From positions 310,001 to 374,000 of the forward strand of contig JAEWUC010000007.1 in the NCBI GenBank assembly GCA_023397505.1: a stretch of 64,000 bases of DNA, in the 5' to 3' direction. The DNA comes from Bacteroidota bacterium. Its GTDB lineage: Bacteria; Bacteroidota; Ignavibacteria; Ignavibacteriales; Melioribacteraceae. How positions within the stretch are numbered: position 1 is the stretch's first letter; every line of letters starts with the position of its first letter. This document shows positions 59,365 through 64,000 of this stretch, one piece after another. The position numbers and the translations under genes were made by a program. The notes under the pieces were generated by a model. It was given only the letters and a program-made list of their open reading frames with translations, was not told the DNA's origin and ran no database searches.

Positions 59365-61416
59365 TTGAGTAAAGAAAAAATACTTGTAACTTCCGCGTTA
59401 CCGTATGCAAACGGTAAAATACATCTTGGGCATTTAAGCGGGGCATATCTGCCCGCCGATATTTACGTGCGTTATAAACGCTTGAAAGGGGACGACATTA
59501 TTTATATCTGCGGTTCGGATGAACACGGTGTTCCGATTACAATTACTGCTGATAAAGAAAATGTAAAACCTAATATCATTATCGACCGTTTTCACGAAGC
59601 AAATAAAAAAGCGTTCGAAAAATTTGGAATGAGTTTCGACATTTACTCGCGTACCAGTATCCCTGTCCACCACGAAACATCGCAAGTGTTTTTCAAAAGT
59701 TATTACGATAACAGTCTGCTTGTAGAAAAGAAATCGATGCAGTTTTACGACGAAAAGGCAAAAATGTATTTGCCCGATAGATATGTTGAAGGAACATGCC
59801 CGCGCTGCGGTTACGAAGAGGCGCGCAGCGATGAATGCGAAAAATGCGGTTCTTTGTACGACCCTTCGGAATTAAAAAATCCTAAAAGTAAAATTACAGG
59901 CCAAACACCTGTACTTAAAGAAACATCGCATTGGTATTTCCCGCTAGGCAAATTCCAGGAGCGGCTTGAAAATTACGTTAAAGAGTTGGATGAAAAATAC
60001 GGGTGGAAGGAAAATGTTCTGCAATACTGCCGCGGCTGGTTTAAAGACGGATTGAAAGACCGCGCTTATACACGCGATTTGGATTGGGGAGTTAAAGTAC
60101 CGTTGGACGGCGCCGAAGGTAAGGTTTTATACGTTTGGTTCGAAGCAGTGCTCGGCTATATCTCTGCAACAAAAGAACTTTCCGAAAAAAGAAATCAACC
60201 TGATTTATGGAAGAAATATTGGCAGGATGTAAATACAAAATATGTGGCATTCATTGGCAAAGACAACATTGTTTTCCACACAATTATTTTCCCTGCTATG
60301 CTTATGGCGTGGAATGATTTCAACAATGACAAATACGTACTTCCGCAAAATGTTCCTGCAAACGAATTCCTGAATTTCGAAGGAAAGAAATTTTCAAAAT
60401 CGCGCGGATGGGGAATTGATGTTGACGAGTTTCTCGAAATATTTCCGCCCGATCCCCTGCGTTATACTCTGGCCGCAAATCTTCCTGAAAATAAAGACAC
60501 TGATTTTTATTGGAAAGAATTTCAAGGAAGAAATAACGGAGAACTTGCAGATATCCTTGGTAATTTTATCAATCGAACTTTCACTTTTGCATTCAAACAT
60601 TTTGAAGGAGTTGTGCCCGAAGCTAAAAATCTTGAAAGCATTGATGCTGAAATGCTTTTAACTTTGGAAAATTACCCGGCAAAAATCGGCGGACTTATAG
60701 AAAAATATAAAATTAAAGATGCCGTTTTCGAGATGATGAATCTGGCCCGTGCAGGCAATAAGTATTTTAACGATTCAGAACCGTGGAAGTCGGTTAAAAC
60801 TGATAAAGAAAAATGCGCAAATACTATTAATATTTGTCTCAGAACAATCTTTACTCTTGCAGAAGTTTTTGAGCCGGTTGTTCCTTTCTCAGCAGAAAAG
60901 ATTTTGAAGATGTTAAATATCGATAAGAAAGAAATGCCCGATTGGTATTCGTGCGGTAAATTCAACTTCAAGCAAAATCATAAATTAAATGAATCGGAAA
61001 TTCTTTTTACAAAGATCGAGGATAAAGTGATAGATGAATTGGTTAATAAACTTGGATCGGCTGATGAACAATCAAAAGAGGTTAGCGATGAAATAACAAT
61101 TGATGATTTTAAGAAAGTTAAACTTAAAGTCGCTAAAATATTACAAGCCGAAAGAGTTCCGAAAAGTGAAAAGCTTTTAAAACTGCAAGTTGATTTGGGA
61201 ACTGAACAAAGGCAGGTTATTGCCGGTATTGCAAAAAGTTATCAGCCCGAAGAACTTATCGGCAAAAGAATATTGATGGTGGCTAATCTTAAACCCGCAA
61301 AACTTTTTGGTCTAGATTCACAAGGAATGATTTTGGCGGTTGATACAGATAGCGAAGGAAAAGTAAATCTCATCAGTATTGACGAAAGTATCAAGCTTGG
61401 CACTACTGCAAAATAA
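59365..61416 (+). CDS. metG: Methionyl-tRNA synthetase
   Basis: The class I synthetase motifs are intact: HLGH in ALPYANGKIHLGHLSG (residues ~11-26) and KFSKS in GKKFSKSRGW. A zinc knuckle is present (CPRCGYEEARSDECEKCG). The C-terminal ~110 residues are the tRNA-binding EMAP/Trbp111-like domain (IDDFKKVKLKVAKILQAE...). Length 683 is that of the MetG1 dimeric form. The start is a TTG at 59365, fixed by the conserved N-terminus. The methyltransferase gene begins 23 bp after its stop. Confidence 0.96.
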   Translation: MSKEKILVTSALPYANGKIHLGHLSGAYLPADIYVRYKRLKGDDIIYICGSDEHGVPITITADKENVKPNIIIDRFHEANKKAFEKFGMSFDIYSRTSIPVHHETSQVFFKSYYDNSLLVEKKSMQFYDEKAKMYLPDRYVEGTCPRCGYEEARSDECEKCGSLYDPSELKNPKSKITGQTPVLKETSHWYFPLGKFQERLENYVKELDEKYGWKENVLQYCRGWFKDGLKDRAYTRDLDWGVKVPLDGAEGKVLYVWFEAVLGYISATKELSEKRNQPDLWKKYWQDVNTKYVAFIGKDNIVFHTIIFPAMLMAWNDFNNDKYVLPQNVPANEFLNFEGKKFSKSRGWGIDVDEFLEIFPPDPLRYTLAANLPENKDTDFYWKEFQGRNNGELADILGNFINRTFTFAFKHFEGVVPEAKNLESIDAEMLLTLENYPAKIGGLIEKYKIKDAVFEMMNLARAGNKYFNDSEPWKSVKTDKEKCANTINICLRTIFTLAEVFEPVVPFSAEKILKMLNIDKKEMPDWYSCGKFNFKQNHKLNESEILFTKIEDKVIDELVNKLGSADEQSKEVSDEITIDDFKKVKLKVAKILQAERVPKSEKLLKLQVDLGTEQRQVIAGIAKSYQPEELIGKRILMVANLKPAKLFGLDSQGMILAVDTDSEGKVNLISIDESIKLGTTAK

Positions 61417-61439
61417 ACGGGGAAATTATCACAGAGTAT

Positions 61440-62390
61440 ATGAATTCTAAATCGAAGAAACGTTCGCCCCGCAATAGAACCATTGATGTTTCAAAAAAGG
61501 AAATTGCCGAGTTTTCTAAAAAACTTATTAAAATTGACAGCCCGGTTAAAATTGATTCGATAATCAATAAAACAATTAATCAAAATCTATTTGATGTTCT
61601 TGATTTTCTACCGGATAATTTTGTTGATCTTTTAATAATTGATCCGCCGTACAATCTTCAAAAGTATTTTAATACTACTCGTTTCGCTAAAAAGTCCGTC
61701 GAAGAATATGCCAAATGGAGTGATGTTTTTGTTTCCAAATTAAAAAGAACATTAAAAAAGAATAGTACAATTTATTTTTGTTCGGACTGGCATACATCCA
61801 TTTCCGTGCAAATGGTATTAAATAAACATTTTAAGATTCGTAATAGAATAACATGGGAGCGCGAAAAAGGAAGGGGATCGAAGTTAAATTGGAAAAATAA
61901 TTCCGAAGATATTTGGTTCTGTACAAATTCAAATAAATATACTTTTAATTCGGAGCGCGTTAAAATAGCTAGAAGAGTAATCGCTCCTTATAAAGATGAG
62001 AACGGATCACCAAAGGACTGGGAAAAAAATACTAACGGTGATTTTAGATTAACATATTCATCAAACTTATGGAACGATATTTCGATACCGTTTTGGTCTA
62101 TGCCGGAAAATACAGATCACCCAACGCAGAAACCGGAAAAATTAATCGCGAAATTAATATTAGCAAGCTCTAACAAAAACGATATAATTCTGGATCCTTT
62201 TCTCGGTTCGGGAACAACATCCGTGGTTGCTAAAAAGCTTGGGCGCAATTTTATAGGTATTGAAGTAGATAAATACTACGCTTGTCTTACTGAAAAACGT
62301 TTGACAAATGCGGGAACCGACAAGCAAATTCAAGGTTATAATTACGAGGTTTTTTGGGAACGAAACACTAAACCATTTCCGGTTAAATAG
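61440..62390 (+). CDS. Site-specific DNA-methyltransferase (N6-adenine/N4-cytosine type)
   Basis: DPPYNLQ (motif IV) near residue 70 precedes FLGSGTT (motif I) near residue 257, the beta-class order. HPTQKPEKLI, conserved before motif I, is present. At 316 residues it is a type II-like enzyme with a short target-recognition region. No restriction enzyme gene adjoins it in the window, so it may be an orphan methyltransferase in the metG operon or part of a split system. The recognition site cannot be read from the sequence. Confidence 0.88.
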   Translation: MNSKSKKRSPRNRTIDVSKKEIAEFSKKLIKIDSPVKIDSIINKTINQNLFDVLDFLPDNFVDLLIIDPPYNLQKYFNTTRFAKKSVEEYAKWSDVFVSKLKRTLKKNSTIYFCSDWHTSISVQMVLNKHFKIRNRITWEREKGRGSKLNWKNNSEDIWFCTNSNKYTFNSERVKIARRVIAPYKDENGSPKDWEKNTNGDFRLTYSSNLWNDISIPFWSMPENTDHPTQKPEKLIAKLILASSNKNDIILDPFLGSGTTSVVAKKLGRNFIGIEVDKYYACLTEKRLTNAGTDKQIQGYNYEVFWERNTKPFPVK

Positions 62391-62486
62391 AAGGTAAATG
62401 TTTTTCTATTAAACACATTTCTTGATTTTCAAAACAGCTATGCATAAAATAGTAAGCAAAATTATTCTATAATGGAGGAAACACTG

Positions 62487-64000
62487 ATGCTCGTAAAGAG
62501 ACTTCTGATGATCGTAATAACATCAATTTTTATACTTTCAGCATGCACCCCCGAACATTCAAAAATAATAGTTGCCGAGTTTGATAAGACATCTATTACC
62601 ATGGGTGAATTCGAAACTTCCTATTCTAAGAACCTCGGTGGCCCAAATAATGTTAAAAACGATTCCTTGGAAGCGCTTAAGAAATTTTTAGACCTTTACG
62701 TTAACTATAAAATGAAATTGCGTGATGCATTTGTCCGCGGATATATGAACGATCCGGGCATGCAAAAAGAAATCTTGGATTATAAAGCCAATATAGGAAG
62801 TACACTCTTTCTGGAAGATTCACTTTATGAGCCCGCGTTAAAAAATTTATATGAAAAAAGGAAAGTAGAATTGCGCGCATCGCATATTTTCTTGGTGCCC
62901 GATACTTCCATGAACGAGACACAAGCTAATAGTCTTGCAAAAAGCATTATTGATAGTTTAAAAAATGGCGGGAATTTTGGAAGCTTCGCGAAAAAATATT
63001 CTAAAGATAATTACACAAAAGATATAGGCGGAGATGTATATTATTTTACAGCCGGTCAAATAGCAGCATCAAAATTAGAAGATGCAATTTACAGTTTGAA
63101 TGTTGGTGAGATTTATTCTGAACCTGTTAATTCGGGTTTTGGTATTCATGTAATTAAGCTTACGGATAAATTGGAAAGAAAACCAGCAGTTCAAGCCCAG
63201 CATATTTTAGTTTCTTTAAGAGATAGTACCGGCAAACCGTTAACTGACACAACAGCAGCATTTGCAAAAATTATGGATATAAAAAAGAAAGCTGAAGCAG
63301 GTGAAGATTTCGGCGAATTAGCTTTAAAATATTCGGATGACCCGGGCTCCGCAAAAAAACAAGGTGATCTCGGAACTTTTGCACGCGGAAGAATGGTTCG
63401 CGAATTTGATGCTGTAGCTTTCTCTCTTAACAAAGATGAAATCTCCAAAGTAGTTAGAACTCAATTCGGCTACCATATTATTAAACTAAACGATATTAAA
63501 ACAATTCCGACTTATGATGAAGAAAGAGAATCACTCCGAGACATTTACAAGAAAACAAGGTATAAGAATGACTATGCTGCTTTAATTGAAGGATTAAAAA
63601 ATCAATTCGGGTTTAAAAAGTATGATCCGACTTTTGAAAAAGTATATTTGAATTTAGATTCTCTAAAAATTGGTCAAGATTATCGATCAAGTTATTTTCA
63701 TAAAGAATTTGGCGGTTTGGAATTATTCACAGTCAATGAAAAAAAATATGCAGTTGATAGTCTGATCAATTTTATTCAAACAAAAAATATTAATCTCGGA
63801 AGGAAAGTGGATAAGAATGCATTCGGCAATGCTTATAACCAATACGAAGCTGAAATGATTCTTAAAGAAAAAGGATTGGTGTACGATAAGAATAATCCAG
63901 AATTTGCCAAACTTATTGCTGAATACGAAGATGGAGTTTACTTATTTAAAATACTTGAAGATGAAGTATGGTCCAAAATAAATATAGACAGCAACATGAT
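62487..64000 (+). CDS. Peptidyl-prolyl isomerase lipoprotein, SurA/PpiC type (3' end off the window)
   Basis: The ATG at 62487 follows GGAGG at 8 nt and starts a lipoprotein signal (LLMIVITSIFILSAC, Cys ~20). Two parvulin rotamase domains follow: ELRASHIFLVPD...GFGIHVIKL and VQAQHILVSLRD...QFGYHIIKL. Between and after them are helical regions. The form is that of periplasmic chaperones that assist outer-membrane protein folding. The frame is open to base 64000. An ATG at 62472 is in frame but overlaps the ribosome-binding site. Confidence 0.92.
   Translation, partial: MLVKRLLMIVITSIFILSACTPEHSKIIVAEFDKTSITMGEFETSYSKNLGGPNNVKNDSLEALKKFLDLYVNYKMKLRDAFVRGYMNDPGMQKEILDYKANIGSTLFLEDSLYEPALKNLYEKRKVELRASHIFLVPDTSMNETQANSLAKSIIDSLKNGGNFGSFAKKYSKDNYTKDIGGDVYYFTAGQIAASKLEDAIYSLNVGEIYSEPVNSGFGIHVIKLTDKLERKPAVQAQHILVSLRDSTGKPLTDTTAAFAKIMDIKKKAEAGEDFGELALKYSDDPGSAKKQGDLGTFARGRMVREFDAVAFSLNKDEISKVVRTQFGYHIIKLNDIKTIPTYDEERESLRDIYKKTRYKNDYAALIEGLKNQFGFKKYDPTFEKVYLNLDSLKIGQDYRSSYFHKEFGGLELFTVNEKKYAVDSLINFIQTKNINLGRKVDKNAFGNAYNQYEAEMILKEKGLVYDKNNPEFAKLIAEYEDGVYLFKILEDEVWSKINIDSNM

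Overview
The window looks like chromosomal DNA of an AT-rich member of the Bacteroidota/Chlorobiota group, most likely an Ignavibacteria-type organism. Two secreted proteins end in type IX secretion sorting domains built around NYPNPFNP. Shine-Dalgarno sites are sparse in the housekeeping genes. One candidate promoter has the TTG...TAnnTTTG form used by Bacteroidota. The taxonomic placement is inference from these features; no marker rRNA is present.

Region by region. 1-12.1 kb is housekeeping: a VWA protein running off the left edge (minus strand), then a plus-strand run of manC-like, rpiB-like, pyrK-pyrD-folC, rho, pdxA, a methyltransferase and ftsE, followed by convergent adk and tadA and then tRNA-Arg(ACG). 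12.1-44.76 kb is an integrated element of about 32.6 kb. It sits in the 3' half of tRNA-Arg(ACG), is bounded by a perfect 47-bp direct repeat (attL 12101-12147, attR 44716-44762), and has paired AGTAGGGAC arm-type repeats inside both ends. Its tyrosine integrase (43616-44629) lies next to attR. 44.8-64 kb returns to the chromosome: tRNA-Arg(TCG), glmS, a cyclic-2,3-diphosphoglycerate-synthetase-like gene with arcC and argF, an acyl-CoA synthetase, two large T9SS-exported proteins, metG, a DNA methyltransferase and a SurA/PpiC-type lipoprotein cut by the right edge.

The integrated element is modular. From left to right it holds an ArdC-N antirestriction-like gene; a small phage-type module (DUF6266-like protein, M15 endolysin-like peptidase, membrane/coiled-coil protein, 3-TM holin) with no capsid or tail genes; an AbiE-type toxin-antitoxin pair; a TPR membrane protein with a type III restriction-modification system; an MNT/HEPN pair; a replication block (HTH, second tyrosine recombinase, primase-helicase, iteron-like repeats); and a biosynthetic cargo.

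That cargo (32.6-43.3 kb) is the most interesting system here. It is a RiPP-type peptide cluster consisting of a 7-TM LuxR regulator, a peptidase-less ABC exporter, an HlyD-like adaptor, a Cys-rich precursor with a tandem CGSSTTTTI block, a radical SAM/SPASM maturase, an EreA-like lipoprotein, a subtilisin fused to a DUF1611-like peptide-maturation domain, a stand-alone acyl carrier protein and an ANT(6)-like nucleotidyltransferase. A five-fold TTG(T/C)A repeat at 11-bp helical spacing precedes the exporter.

Two repeat families cross the element/chromosome boundary. One is a 130-bp MITE-like element with 16-bp imperfect terminal inverted repeats and 8-bp target duplications (two copies). The other is a swarm of short GC-rich palindromes, several with the form CCCG...CGGG(A)CAAGC, that insert between genes, in frame inside genes, and even in a tRNA remnant.
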